This document shows, piece by piece, positions 9,063 through 17,734 of a stretch of DNA of 42,462 nt. The notes below the pieces were generated by a model. The model did not search any database. It had not been told where the DNA came from and worked only from the letters and a program-made list of their open reading frames with translations. Source of the stretch: Methanosaeta sp. PtaU1.Bin112 (GTDB lineage: Archaea; Halobacteriota; Methanosarcinia; Methanotrichales; Methanotrichaceae); contig MVRL01000154.1 in assembly GCA_002067705.1 (NCBI GenBank), positions 1 to 42,462 of the forward strand. Reading direction: 5' to 3'. Both the position numbers and the translations under genes were made by a program. The stretch's first letter is position 1, and each line of letters begins with the position of its first letter.

Positions 9063-9539
9063 ATGAGCACTGAGGATGACGCCATGGTGGCGCCCGTTAC
9101 CGTCAAGGTCAAAGGAGTCTACATCGCGGAATCGGAGGGCAGCGCGCCAGTACCTGTGGTTCTCCTGGAAGACGGGATGGCCAGGATTGTGCCCATATTT
9201 GTGGGGCTGTCTGAGGCAGTCTCCATCCATCATGCTCTTTCCGGGGAACTCTCGCCCCGGCCCATGACCCATGATCTCTTCATCTCCGTGCTGGAGAGCC
9301 TTTCCGCCAGCATCACCAAAGTGCTCATCGATGATCTGGATGCTGGCATCTATTATGCCCGTCTTACCCTCAAAAGCGAGAGCAAGCAGAGCGAGATAGA
9401 TGCCCGGCCTTCTGACTGCCTGGCTCTGGCTCTGAGAAGCCGCGCCCCCATCGAGGTGCAGGAGAAGGTAGTCTCCGAATCCGCCATCAGCAAGAGCGAG
9501 GTGGAGAAGCTGATCAGCCTCGATAATTATCTGCAGTAA
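9063..9539 (+). CDS. Bifunctional nuclease-fold protein (DUF151)
   Basis: The protein of 158 residues contains one BFN/DUF151 domain (about 10-135), recognisable from the repeated strands VPVVLLEDGMARIVPIFVG, the segment PRPMTHDLF and the late motif IDARPSDCLALALRS. Family members in plants and Thermotoga have been described as nucleases or structural proteins of unknown role; in archaea the function is not established. An in-frame extension to TTG 9024 exists, but ATG 9063 has a GGGAG site about 10 bases upstream and better matches the family N-terminus. It follows ileS by 57 bp and may be read from the same transcript. Confidence 0.85.
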   Translation: MSTEDDAMVAPVTVKVKGVYIAESEGSAPVPVVLLEDGMARIVPIFVGLSEAVSIHHALSGELSPRPMTHDLFISVLESLSASITKVLIDDLDAGIYYARLTLKSESKQSEIDARPSDCLALALRSRAPIEVQEKVVSESAISKSEVEKLISLDNYLQ

Positions 9540-9581
9540 TTGTCATAAAGGTTATCTTCCCAGACTGTCAATTTAGTCGTT

Positions 9582-10778
9582 ATGACTGAGGATTCGGTGC
9601 AAGCGCCTCCCGGCAACCGTTGGAGCGACCCCTCTCGCTATATCATGGGTGTGTTCCTGCTCCTGGCAGCGCTCTTTGTGGTGTACATTGGCAGATCGGC
9701 CGTGCCTCTGGTGCTATCCGCCGCACTGCTGGCCCTGATAGTCGATCCGGTTATTCGGTTCTTGGCCACTCGGCTGAGGATGAAAAGGACCCTGGCAATT
9801 GTGGTTACCTACCTTTTCGTCGTGGCCATGCTGCTCTTGCTTCCCCTGCTCATCATCGAGCCGCTCGTGGAGGCGGCAAATTTTGCCCTGCAGATTGATC
9901 CCGCCATGATTGTGCAACGGCTGAGCAGCTTCATCCAATCAGTTTCCGTTGGACTGCAGTCCCATCCGTGGCTGGCCAGCGTATTGAATCCTCCAATTGA
10001 GTCCCTTCTCAAGGCTCTGAATTATTCCGCATCCGCTTCCCAAACTCCCGCTCCGGTCATGCAGATGTCTGTTGCCGACCTGAGCAGCCGGCTGGGCAGA
10101 GCACTGGGCGCGGTGGCAGGATTTCTGGGACCCACCTTTTCCGGCCTGGCTTCGGTATTGTTCACTCTGCTCATGGCGCTGCAGATGACCCTTACCGTCG
10201 GACAGTACAGGAACTGGTTCTCCGATCTGATCCCTCTCGGCCACGAGCCGGAACTCAGCTTGCTGTTTAGCAAAATTCATAAGATCTGGACAGGTTTTTT
10301 GCGGGGCCAGATGCAGCTCATGGCCGCGGTCGGGCTGCTCACCTGGATAGGCGGCTTAATTATCGGATTGCCTCAGGCATTCTTCCTTGGCGTCATTGCT
10401 GGATTCATGGAGCTGATCCCCAATGTCGGTCCGGTTCTGGCGGCAGTTCCGGCTGTTCTGGTGGCCCTGCTCTTTGGATCGACGCATCTGGCTCTGAGCC
10501 ATCTCAGCTTTGCCCTGGTGGTTATCATCTTCTATACCTTCGTCCAGATGATTGAAAATCAGTTCCTGGTGCCCAAGATCATGGGCGGCGCAGTCGATCT
10601 TCCACCCCTGATCGTCCTGATTGGGATCATCGTTGCCGCTGATGCATTCGGCATTATGGGCGCCCTCCTGGCCACGCCGATGATCGCCACTGGAAAGCTG
10701 GTATTTCGCTATATTTATGGGAAGATCATGGAGGATGCGCTGCCGGAAAAACAGGAGGGTTTAAAGCTGAATCGATGA
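9582..10778 (+). CDS. AI-2E family transporter (PerM-like membrane permease)
   Basis: This 398-residue integral membrane protein of the AI-2E/UPF0118 family has paired N-terminal helices (about 20-50 and 65-90), a long central extracytoplasmic segment (about 90-185), and about five C-terminal helices. It carries the family signatures GxxxLIPNVGPVLAAVPAVLVAL and a C-terminal ENQFLVPKIMGGAVDLPPL. Members export small molecules or act as Na+/H+ antiporters; the substrate here cannot be assigned. The ATG follows the preceding stop by 42 bp with only a weak ribosome site. The gene is convergent with the polyferredoxin gene downstream. Confidence 0.9.
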   Translation: MTEDSVQAPPGNRWSDPSRYIMGVFLLLAALFVVYIGRSAVPLVLSAALLALIVDPVIRFLATRLRMKRTLAIVVTYLFVVAMLLLLPLLIIEPLVEAANFALQIDPAMIVQRLSSFIQSVSVGLQSHPWLASVLNPPIESLLKALNYSASASQTPAPVMQMSVADLSSRLGRALGAVAGFLGPTFSGLASVLFTLLMALQMTLTVGQYRNWFSDLIPLGHEPELSLLFSKIHKIWTGFLRGQMQLMAAVGLLTWIGGLIIGLPQAFFLGVIAGFMELIPNVGPVLAAVPAVLVALLFGSTHLALSHLSFALVVIIFYTFVQMIENQFLVPKIMGGAVDLPPLIVLIGIIVAADAFGIMGALLATPMIATGKLVFRYIYGKIMEDALPEKQEGLKLNR

Positions 10779-10831
10779 AAGTCAGCCTCAACCTTGACCG
10801 CCTCCCGGGAAAGATATTGATCAGATCATAA

Positions 10832-11566
10832 TCATATCTCAAAATGGATGGCTTGCTGCGGGCATACGTCTGCGCAGACGCCACAGAGTATGCACTCGGT
10901 GTTTTCCATCCTGCCATGCTGGACCATGGCGACGACGTCTAGCCCCATAGGGCAGTCATTTGAGCATCTCTTGCAGCCGGTGCAGCGGGCCCCGGTAGCC
11001 GCAAGGCGAAGGGCAGGCCAGCGGATCAGGTTACGGATCGTCCTTCCGGCAATCATGATCACAGCTATCGGACAGAAATAATTGCAGAAGCCGCGCCTTC
11101 CACCCAGAAGGGCAAATGCGGTCAGAAAGGCGACCTGCACAAAGAAGATTATGTATGCTCCCGGTTTTGCTATGGAGATTGCGTGCTCCGTATAATAAAA
11201 AAGGTCGATGGCAGAAAATCCACCGGTGGATTGAATTGCAGAGAGGAGGGGGATTAGAATGATTGCCGGGAACATGATATACTTGAGCCATTTTAGCCTG
11301 CTTTCTTTTGCTGGGCGATTATTTATGGCAAAGTAGATCTCTTGCAGGCCGCCGGCAGGACAGAGCCAGCCGCACCAGAGCCTGCCTACGAATAGCGAAC
11401 TGGCAAAGAGGAGGATAAAAAGGATCAATCCGCCGGTGGCGATCCCTTCCGATGCGCCCCGGATTATTATCGGGCAGGAGATATACACAAAGGTCGCCGG
11501 CAACAGCACGAACGAGAGGATGATCAGCGTCTTTCTGATCCATTGCCTGCGAAGTGGGCTTTTCAT
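10832..11566 (-). CDS. Membrane-bound 4Fe-4S protein of the NapH/YccM type
   Basis: This 244-residue protein has about five transmembrane helices and a C-terminal cytoplasmic ferredoxin domain. Membrane-associated CxxxCP pairs occur at C65/C69 (CGWLCPAG) and C161/C165 (CNYFCP), as in NapH/RdxA/NosR-like proteins. Two [4Fe-4S] clusters are bound by C195, C198, C201, C205 and by C225, C228, C231, C235. Such proteins pass electrons from or to quinone- or methanophenazine-type carriers across the membrane. No enzyme partner is adjacent, so the pathway is unknown. A TATA-like ATTAAATACT lies near 11595 upstream of the start. It could also be a stand-alone redox sensor or a maturation factor. Confidence 0.88.
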   Translation of the reverse strand: MKSPLRRQWIRKTLIILSFVLLPATFVYISCPIIIRGASEGIATGGLILFILLFASSLFVGRLWCGWLCPAGGLQEIYFAINNRPAKESRLKWLKYIMFPAIILIPLLSAIQSTGGFSAIDLFYYTEHAISIAKPGAYIIFFVQVAFLTAFALLGGRRGFCNYFCPIAVIMIAGRTIRNLIRWPALRLAATGARCTGCKRCSNDCPMGLDVVAMVQHGRMENTECILCGVCADVCPQQAIHFEI

Positions 11567-11658
11567 TAATATATGGTTAATAGTTGATAGTATTTAATAG
11601 CTGTTTATTCCCATGCTCAAGATGATTTCACATGATGAATTATGTTACGATAAAATAT

Positions 11659-11677
11659 TGCCAGCTCGTCGCTGGCA
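11659..11677 (-). terminator. Hairpin terminator behind the amidohydrolase gene
   Basis: A perfect 7 bp stem (TGCCAGC/GCTGGCA) with a 5-base loop lies 37 bp beyond the amidohydrolase stop. On the minus strand it is followed by a T-rich stretch (ATATTTTATC). The position and orientation fit transcription termination. Confidence 0.5.
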
Positions 11678-11714
11678 TTGCTAAATTCGTCAATTTTGTA
11701 AAGCGTTTGCCCGC

Positions 11715-13382
11715 TTAATTCATCCGCCTTCCGCCTACGAAAGTGGCCAAGACCTTCGGATTGTCTTTGGAAAATTCATCCAATGGCACAGAATAAAGAT
11801 CCTGGTCGAATACAACCAAATCAGCTTTATAGCCTGGATATAGAACGCCTGTATCGTTTCTCGATGTGGTGGCCGTGCTGCCGGAAGTCAAGCCAGAAAT
11901 GACCTCACTCACACCAATCGGCAAGTGCGCCCCAGGATCACCTATTCCAGTGACTGCAACACTGATTATCATAGTAGCTGGGGAATATTCCGGAGGGGAA
12001 ACACTAAAATCCGTGCTGATTCCGACTGGGATTTTGCTGTCGATAAGTTTCTTGATGGGATAAGCCTGTGCATTTTGCTCTCCATAATAATAGGCAGTAT
12101 CATCCTCTACAGACCAAAAAGCCGGCTGGACCGTCATGGCGACATGGCCATCGAATCCCTCCAGCCTTTCGATCTGCTCATCATTCGGAAATCCCATATG
12201 TATCAGGGTGTGAACTCCTTCAAGCTTTCCTTTTTTGGCCGTTACCTTATCTAGCGAATCGAGCACTGCTTCAATAGCCAGATCACCCTGCACATGGTAG
12301 TGCATGTTCATCCCATACTCTTCAACTCTCTCCACTATGCGTGTGAGGTTCTTTTCCTGTCCGCCAGCATCATCGGTGAAAATTTCCTGGACACCATGGT
12401 TGCCCTGGAGATTTTCCCAGCTCGTCCAGGCCTGCCCTCCTGCAAAAGCTCCGTCCACGAAGATCTTGCAGCCCAGAAATCGTACCATATCGGTATCATT
12501 CCCACGGTATTTGGCAGCGTCATCTACGTCATTGAGGTCAAATATCGTATAGCAATAGTTGATCCGCAAAGGCAGAGTCTTTTCTTTCTCCATCTCATAG
12601 AAAATCTCAGGTCTCATAAACCTCACGCCTGGTGCACCCATCAGGTCTACAGCCCCTGTGTAGCCTAGAGATGCCCATTGTTTTAGCATAAGAAGCGTGC
12701 CTGTCTTTATATCATTTATATCGAACAAATTGAACAATTTATTCCATGGCAGCGTCATGGCCGATTCCCGCAGCATGCCAGTAAGCCTGCCATCTTCCAC
12801 GCCCATTTTTCCTCCAATTGGCACCTTGGTTGCGGGAGTGATGCCCGCAAGCTTCATAGCGGCGGTATTTATAACCGCGTTATGGCCGAGCTTGTCACCT
12901 AAAAATGCCGGCCGATTGCCTGTTATTCTGTCAATTTTAGCAAGATCTTCGAGCGACCAATTATCATAATCCCGGAGAGAGAAGCCAGCCCCAAGGATCG
13001 TTTCGTTTTCTGGAATGGATTTGACTTTGACTTCCAGAGCTTTTGCCATAGAATCGGAACTGTTGCAGCCAATCAGGTTCGCTCCGACATAGAAGAAGTA
13101 CCCCGATTCCATCAGGTGCACATGGCTATCGATAAAACCGGGATACGCAACGCTGCCATTTAGATCGATGATCGATGAATCTGTATAATGCTCAGCATTG
13201 ACATTTGTTGCATTGACCACGCCGTTTACTGCCAAAAGATTATCTACCTTTTTTTCTTCATCAATGTAAATTGAGCCGTTGATAAAAAGCTGAATGCTGT
13301 CCTGCTCTATGGCATTTCCGAGGAAAGGCAATAAGAACAGCATCACAAATAACATGCGACGGACGCTCTTGATTATCTTCAT
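11715..13382 (-). CDS. Secreted amidohydrolase family 3 (YtcJ-like metal-dependent hydrolase)
   Basis: This 555-residue enzyme has a signal peptide (basic MKIIKSVRR, then a hydrophobic stretch to about 24) and a YtcJ/amidohydrolase_3 fold. The metal-binding HxH is H87/H89 in PGFIDSHVHL. Later conserved segments include MHYHVQGDLAIEAVLD (His ligand near 350), LIHMGFP, a GISTDFSVSPPEYSP catalytic-Asp region, and the closing composite sandwich GYKADLVVFDQDLYSVP. Homologues hydrolyse amides or carbamates of small molecules; the substrate is unknown. Export is unusual compared with cytoplasmic bacterial members. The start overlaps the last bases of a degraded hydrolase gene, whose promoter probably drives it. 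An AAGGAGG lies about 19 bases upstream and a closer AGGA also exists. Confidence 0.87.
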   Translation of the reverse strand: MKIIKSVRRMLFVMLFLLPFLGNAIEQDSIQLFINGSIYIDEEKKVDNLLAVNGVVNATNVNAEHYTDSSIIDLNGSVAYPGFIDSHVHLMESGYFFYVGANLIGCNSSDSMAKALEVKVKSIPENETILGAGFSLRDYDNWSLEDLAKIDRITGNRPAFLGDKLGHNAVINTAAMKLAGITPATKVPIGGKMGVEDGRLTGMLRESAMTLPWNKLFNLFDINDIKTGTLLMLKQWASLGYTGAVDLMGAPGVRFMRPEIFYEMEKEKTLPLRINYCYTIFDLNDVDDAAKYRGNDTDMVRFLGCKIFVDGAFAGGQAWTSWENLQGNHGVQEIFTDDAGGQEKNLTRIVERVEEYGMNMHYHVQGDLAIEAVLDSLDKVTAKKGKLEGVHTLIHMGFPNDEQIERLEGFDGHVAMTVQPAFWSVEDDTAYYYGEQNAQAYPIKKLIDSKIPVGISTDFSVSPPEYSPATMIISVAVTGIGDPGAHLPIGVSEVISGLTSGSTATTSRNDTGVLYPGYKADLVVFDQDLYSVPLDEFSKDNPKVLATFVGGRRMN

Positions 13383-13835
13383 ATCCTGTGTTCTCCCTCC
13401 TTATGAACATAATAAATTTGTATTAAATTGGCGAGCCGATCTGGATACGGATACATCATCCGTGCCCTGCCCCATTGAACTGGACCTGCCAGGAGGCATT
13501 TATCCTCTGGGCCAGAATTAATGAACTCTCTGGTGGCACGGCCGTATTTCCTGTGCCGCGACTATCGAATATTATTACTCTGTATTTGGCGGCAAGGCCA
13601 TCGGGCAAACGGGGATCTCGCATATCCATTGTTGAGCTGCAATCCATGATCAGCGCTATCGGGTCTCTCTGCCCCATTGTCCTGCAAGCGATGTTGATAT
13701 CGCCTACATGGGCCATCTTAACTTCCTCAGCGACCCGGTATTCTCTTCTCTGCAGGCCGTTACGGAGGAGTCATCAGTTGCCACTGTCAGCACAAATAGC
13801 AAAAAGAGGCCGGAAATCCGTGAGATCCATTTCAT
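13379..13835 (-). pseudogene. Degraded secreted alpha/beta hydrolase
   Basis: Three frames together reconstruct an alpha/beta hydrolase. The first (ATG 13835) gives a signal peptide, MKWISRISGLFLLFVLTVAT, and stops at the TAG overlapping the next segment. The second (13716-13456) carries the N-terminal strands VGDINIACRTMG and YRVIIFDSRGTGNT, then jumps directly to the C-terminal segment LILAQRINASWQ and the catalytic-His motif GAGHG before TGA. The third continues the expected C-terminus as MYPYPDRLANLIQ and ends at 13379. There are thus two frameshifts and an internal deletion of roughly 120-150 residues that removes the nucleophile elbow and the acid residue. A TATA-like ATAAATTTAATAC lies upstream near 13880. 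The gene cannot make an active hydrolase. Confidence 0.8.
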
Positions 13836-13988
13836 TAGCAATCTCCTTTATGGTCTCTTCATTTATTCCCAAAAGTATTAAATTTATCGGACAGCTTGGC
13901 AGATGAGCTTATTGCGTGACTGGCCTGTCCTGGCATCTTTTCAGACTATTCTTTTCCTTGCCATGCAAATTTCACTTTGATTGATTGC

Positions 13989-14008
13989 CTGCTCTTTTTT
14001 TCGAGCAG
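13989..14008. other. Inverted repeat upstream of the small secreted protein gene
   Basis: CTGCTC and GAGCAG form a 6 bp stem around an 8-base T-rich loop, about 70 bp before the start at 14080. A TATA-like CTTATATTCC follows it. It may be an operator or a chance palindrome. Confidence 0.25.
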
Positions 14009-14079
14009 CTCAGCAATAGCCTTATATTCCAGAATTGTTACGATTATTAGTGCTATTATTTTCCTGCGGAGATGAGACA

Positions 14080-14772
14080 ATGAGACTTATGAGATCTGCA
14101 ATTCTAGCTGTTCTGGTTGTCCTGGCATTGCCCGCTTTGGCTGAAGAGGAAGCGAACGATACCAGCTCAGAATCAGAAGCAATTTCTGCACCAGGAGCGG
14201 CAGAGATTATTTCCGTTATCGCCGATATGAATGCTTCCGCAAATCATACGATTCAGGATATCGATGGCTGGATATACTTACTGAGAGATGAGACTGGAAA
14301 TTGCACCAGCAATTCCGAACCGACCATAATGGGAAGCATTGCGGCAAATGCGATGGCCTGCCCGGGGGATCTGGCACCGATAGATGAGGAAGAGATCAAC
14401 ATCACAAGGGCTGCGGACGTCATTGAGAATACCTTGCCAAATGAAACTGCTTTTGAAAGGATATTTCTCACAAAGCCCGAAAATAGCACTGAGCCGATAT
14501 GGTGCTTCATCACAAAAGATGGAAAGACGATCTTAATCGGCGCCGGGAGCGGCGAGATTCTAAGCGGAATTCGGACAAAGAGCCGTGCTGCCAGCCGGGG
14601 GGCAATTTCCGATACCATCTCCGATTTGATTGATACGATCAGCGATGCCGAGTATTATATTTGCATAGATGCCTGCATCGCCGGATGCCATTCTCTGACA
14701 AGCGATACTTACAGTCCGGGGTATACTCTGGACAATTGCATATCGGATTGCCCGGAAGATTGCAAGAAATGA
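14080..14772 (+). CDS. Secreted protein of unknown function
   Basis: I do not recognise this 230-residue protein. It starts with a clear signal peptide (MRLMRSAILAVLVVLALPALA, cleavage before EEE) and then is acidic, with several NxS/T sites. The C-terminal 40 residues are cysteine-rich (CIDACIAGC, later NCISDCPEDC), suggesting disulfides or metal binding. A central IWCFITKDGKTILIGAGSG segment looks like a short beta-hairpin. The open frame extends to TTG 14035, but ATG 14080 follows a GCGGAG site by about 8 bases and begins the signal peptide. No operon partner is evident; the next gene downstream lies on the opposite strand. Confidence 0.7.
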   Translation: MRLMRSAILAVLVVLALPALAEEEANDTSSESEAISAPGAAEIISVIADMNASANHTIQDIDGWIYLLRDETGNCTSNSEPTIMGSIAANAMACPGDLAPIDEEEINITRAADVIENTLPNETAFERIFLTKPENSTEPIWCFITKDGKTILIGAGSGEILSGIRTKSRAASRGAISDTISDLIDTISDAEYYICIDACIAGCHSLTSDTYSPGYTLDNCISDCPEDCKK

Positions 14773-15028
14773 GCATCCTTCTGGCAAAATTTTTCCCCCA
14801 GCACATTTGCTCTTCCTTTTCCCATGAAAATCTCTCGTTACGTATCGATTTTCATCTTCTGGGTATGAGTCAACGAATCATGAGGGTTTTAAATGATCGA
14901 TGAAATCGCTGCTCGTAATCTCAGGCCCCATCGAGCTATTGCCTTGCTTGGTAATCCCATGCGGCGCAGGACCCTGATCGCCTTTATAGTCTCCATCTAT
15001 CGGGGTAATGAACTGTGCATAGCGGCAA

Positions 15029-17665
15029 TCAGATGCGGAAATCCTTATCGAATAGTTGAAGCTGGCCTGGCAGGCGGGACTGGCCGGGCTTGGTCTCTTC
15101 AGGGCCCTTTTCCGGGCCTGCGCCCTCTTTCGAGCCAGGGCCTTCTTTCGCGCCCGTGCCATCAACATTTCCACTCCCGTCGGTCTTGATCAGCCACAGG
15201 TCCATGCCGCCGGCTCCATAGGATGCCGTCCGTCCCGTCACAATATAGCCGCCATCAGCTGTCTGCTGAACCGATGTGCCAAAGTCGCCCTCCCTGCCGC
15301 CAAAGGTCCGGCTCCAGATCTCATTTCCTTCTGCATCGGTCTTGAAAAGCCACAGATCCATCCCGTCTTCCCCGCTTGAAGAGGTATGGCCGGCTATGAT
15401 ATATCCGCCATCCGCGGTCGGCTGCACTGCGGTGCCATAATCATCGCCCTGGCCGCCATAAGTCCTGCTCCAGATCACATCTCCAGCAGAATCGGTCTTG
15501 ATTAGCCACAGATCCATCCCACCCGCACCTTCTGAGGAGGTGGAGCCTTCTATGAGATAGCCGCCATCAGAGGTCAGCAGAACTCTGCTGTTGGCGTCAA
15601 AAATTGCACTATCAACTGCAGATCCTCCGAGGGTCTTTTCCCACAGTTTGCCGCCCTGAGCATCGGTCTTGATCAGCAGGATGCTCCCTTTTGATGAATC
15701 CCCGGCAAGGATGTATCCGCCTTCGCCAGTCTCCTGGATGGACGATCCCGTGGAAATCCCCCCGACATCCTCATTGAGATCCATTGTCCTCTCCCATTCC
15801 TTGTCTCCCAGGCCATCGGTCTTGACCAGCCAGATGGTGCTGGGACCCATCGAGCCCGTCGCACCGGTGGCGATATATCCTCCGTCCGCAGTCTGCTGAA
15901 CTGAGAAGCCACCGTCATCCAACGACCCCCCGAAGGTTTTATCCCACTCTTCTTTTCCCTGCGCATCGGTCTTGATCAGCCAGAGATCCTTTCCCCCTGA
16001 ACCAAAGGATGGTGTGATGCCGGCGATGACATAACCGCCATCATCTGTCTTCTGGAGGGATGTGGCAAATTCATCCCCGCCGCCTCCAAAGGCCCGGCTC
16101 CAGATCTCCTCGCCTGATGAGTCGGTCTTGATCAGCCAGATATCCATTCCACCGACACCATAAGATGATGTGTGGCCAGTTACGACGTATCCCCCATCGG
16201 TGCTCACCTGGACGGCAGAGCCGATATCATCTTTTGCTCCGCCGAAGGTCTTCATCCAGGATCCGGCAGCAGGCTTTTCTGCTGCTGCGGCTACTGCGGG
16301 AATCTTTTCCGACGCATTTGTCTTGAATGTCTCCCGCCTGCTATCATCACTTTCATTTGGCCCGGCATGCATTCCATCTCTAACCCGAACCTCTATCTGA
16401 AACTCGCCTTCCGAGGTGTTCCAGGGCCACTGGTTGCTGAGCTGCCAATTGGTTGTGGCGATATTGTTCAAAAAGAACCTGTAAAAAATCAGATCGCCAT
16501 CCGGATCTGTTGCATTAGCGGTCCACAATACGACTGAGCCTGCTTGCTGCGGGCTGGTCTTGTCTGAGATCAGGCTGACTATGATTGGTGGAGCATTCTC
16601 AGGAGGATTGGTCACAGACAGATTAGTCTCAGGCAGAGCCTTTGCTGGAGAGGTGTAAGCACCAGAGACCATGCCACTCATGCATCCTGGTGCATCGATA
16701 GTGACCAGGACGGTCCGTCTCTTGGCGGCGGTCAGGTCGGGTGATGTGTACTCGATAACATACGTTCCTGTAAGAATTCCCTGGATTTGCCTCAGAATCT
16801 CTGTGAAATCCGCCTTATTTATGTTGATCCACAGACCTGCTGATTCATTTGCCAGCTGTCTCATATCCGCATACTTTGCCAGATCCGAACGGGGCACATT
16901 GGGATCGACAATTGCACTGCGGAAGTCCGGAGATACGGCTATCAGCATGGCTCCGGCTCTCAGCATATCCATTTTAACGTCATCCATCGTATAAGCGGAT
17001 TTGGACATTCCATCGCCTTTCTGCTGGGATGGTTCATCAGTTGCCACAATGATGATCTTCTGAGCATTTTGTCTGAATCCGAATGACAGCGCCCGTTCTA
17101 TCCCGTCGAGCGAATTTTCCGGCAGATCGGAACTGCCGCCTGATGTAGTGAGTTTGCCTACGGTTTTTCTAAATGAATCGGCATCATTGGTCCAATTGGC
17201 CTGAGTTATTGCAGCTGTGCCATTGAATGTGACCAGAGAGTATCTGGCATCCATCTTGCTTGCATTGATCTTTTCGGTCAGGTCACGAATCTTTGATTTT
17301 AGTGCATTTATCTCGCGGTCCATGCTGCTCGTTTCATCGAAGACGATCGCCAGATCAAGCTCCTGTCCCGTTGCATTGCCAGTGAAATGGAAATTGCCGA
17401 TATCAGTATCGATTGTGTCTTCCTTAACTCTGAAGTCATCCTTCTTGAGATCTCCGTATTCTGTGCAGATTTTATCGATAAATATATTGACACCTATTTT
17501 TGGGAAAGCAGCTGTATCGATTCCGACAATTTTGATTCCATTTGATGCGAAATCAGATGGTTGATCTTTCGCCTTCGCTGCGGTCATAACAAATGGATTG
17601 ATGATCGCGGATGCTATTAAAAGATACATTATAAATCTAACCGTATATCTCCTCGGAATCGACAT
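15029..17665 (-). CDS. Large secreted protein: VWA domain, immunoglobulin-like segment and seven-repeat beta-propeller
   Basis: This 878-residue extracellular protein has a signal peptide (about 1-32), a von Willebrand A domain (about 100-310) with a MIDAS-like DETSS at 110-114, and an Ig-like segment (about 345-440). Seven repeats of about 50 residues follow (about 465-830), with consensus DGGYIxxGxTSSxGxGGMDLWLIKTDxxGxxxWxRTFGG. Seven such units would form a closed propeller. The tail is rich in Gly, Lys, Glu and Pro and may be a flexible or wall-associated linker. Adhesion or cell-surface protein interaction is the likely role. The open frame reaches TTG/ATG positions up to 17689, but ATG 17665 has a GATAGGA site and begins the signal peptide. 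Repeats 3 and 4 lack part of the consensus. Confidence 0.85.
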   Translation of the reverse strand: MSIPRRYTVRFIMYLLIASAIINPFVMTAAKAKDQPSDFASNGIKIVGIDTAAFPKIGVNIFIDKICTEYGDLKKDDFRVKEDTIDTDIGNFHFTGNATGQELDLAIVFDETSSMDREINALKSKIRDLTEKINASKMDARYSLVTFNGTAAITQANWTNDADSFRKTVGKLTTSGGSSDLPENSLDGIERALSFGFRQNAQKIIIVATDEPSQQKGDGMSKSAYTMDDVKMDMLRAGAMLIAVSPDFRSAIVDPNVPRSDLAKYADMRQLANESAGLWININKADFTEILRQIQGILTGTYVIEYTSPDLTAAKRRTVLVTIDAPGCMSGMVSGAYTSPAKALPETNLSVTNPPENAPPIIVSLISDKTSPQQAGSVVLWTANATDPDGDLIFYRFFLNNIATTNWQLSNQWPWNTSEGEFQIEVRVRDGMHAGPNESDDSRRETFKTNASEKIPAVAAAAEKPAAGSWMKTFGGAKDDIGSAVQVSTDGGYVVTGHTSSYGVGGMDIWLIKTDSSGEEIWSRAFGGGGDEFATSLQKTDDGGYVIAGITPSFGSGGKDLWLIKTDAQGKEEWDKTFGGSLDDGGFSVQQTADGGYIATGATGSMGPSTIWLVKTDGLGDKEWERTMDLNEDVGGISTGSSIQETGEGGYILAGDSSKGSILLIKTDAQGGKLWEKTLGGSAVDSAIFDANSRVLLTSDGGYLIEGSTSSEGAGGMDLWLIKTDSAGDVIWSRTYGGQGDDYGTAVQPTADGGYIIAGHTSSSGEDGMDLWLFKTDAEGNEIWSRTFGGREGDFGTSVQQTADGGYIVTGRTASYGAGGMDLWLIKTDGSGNVDGTGAKEGPGSKEGAGPEKGPEETKPGQSRLPGQLQLFDKDFRI

Positions 17666-17734
17666 CAATCCTATCTGCAACAATGCCAATAGATTAAAGG
17701 TTTTGCATTATCTCAAGGCTGCCTTTGGCGCCGC

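Noticed and set aside
14893-15379. Plus-strand ORFs overlapping the end of the VWA-propeller gene
   Set aside because: They mirror the Gly/Lys/Glu-rich tail on the other strand and have no recognisable domain.
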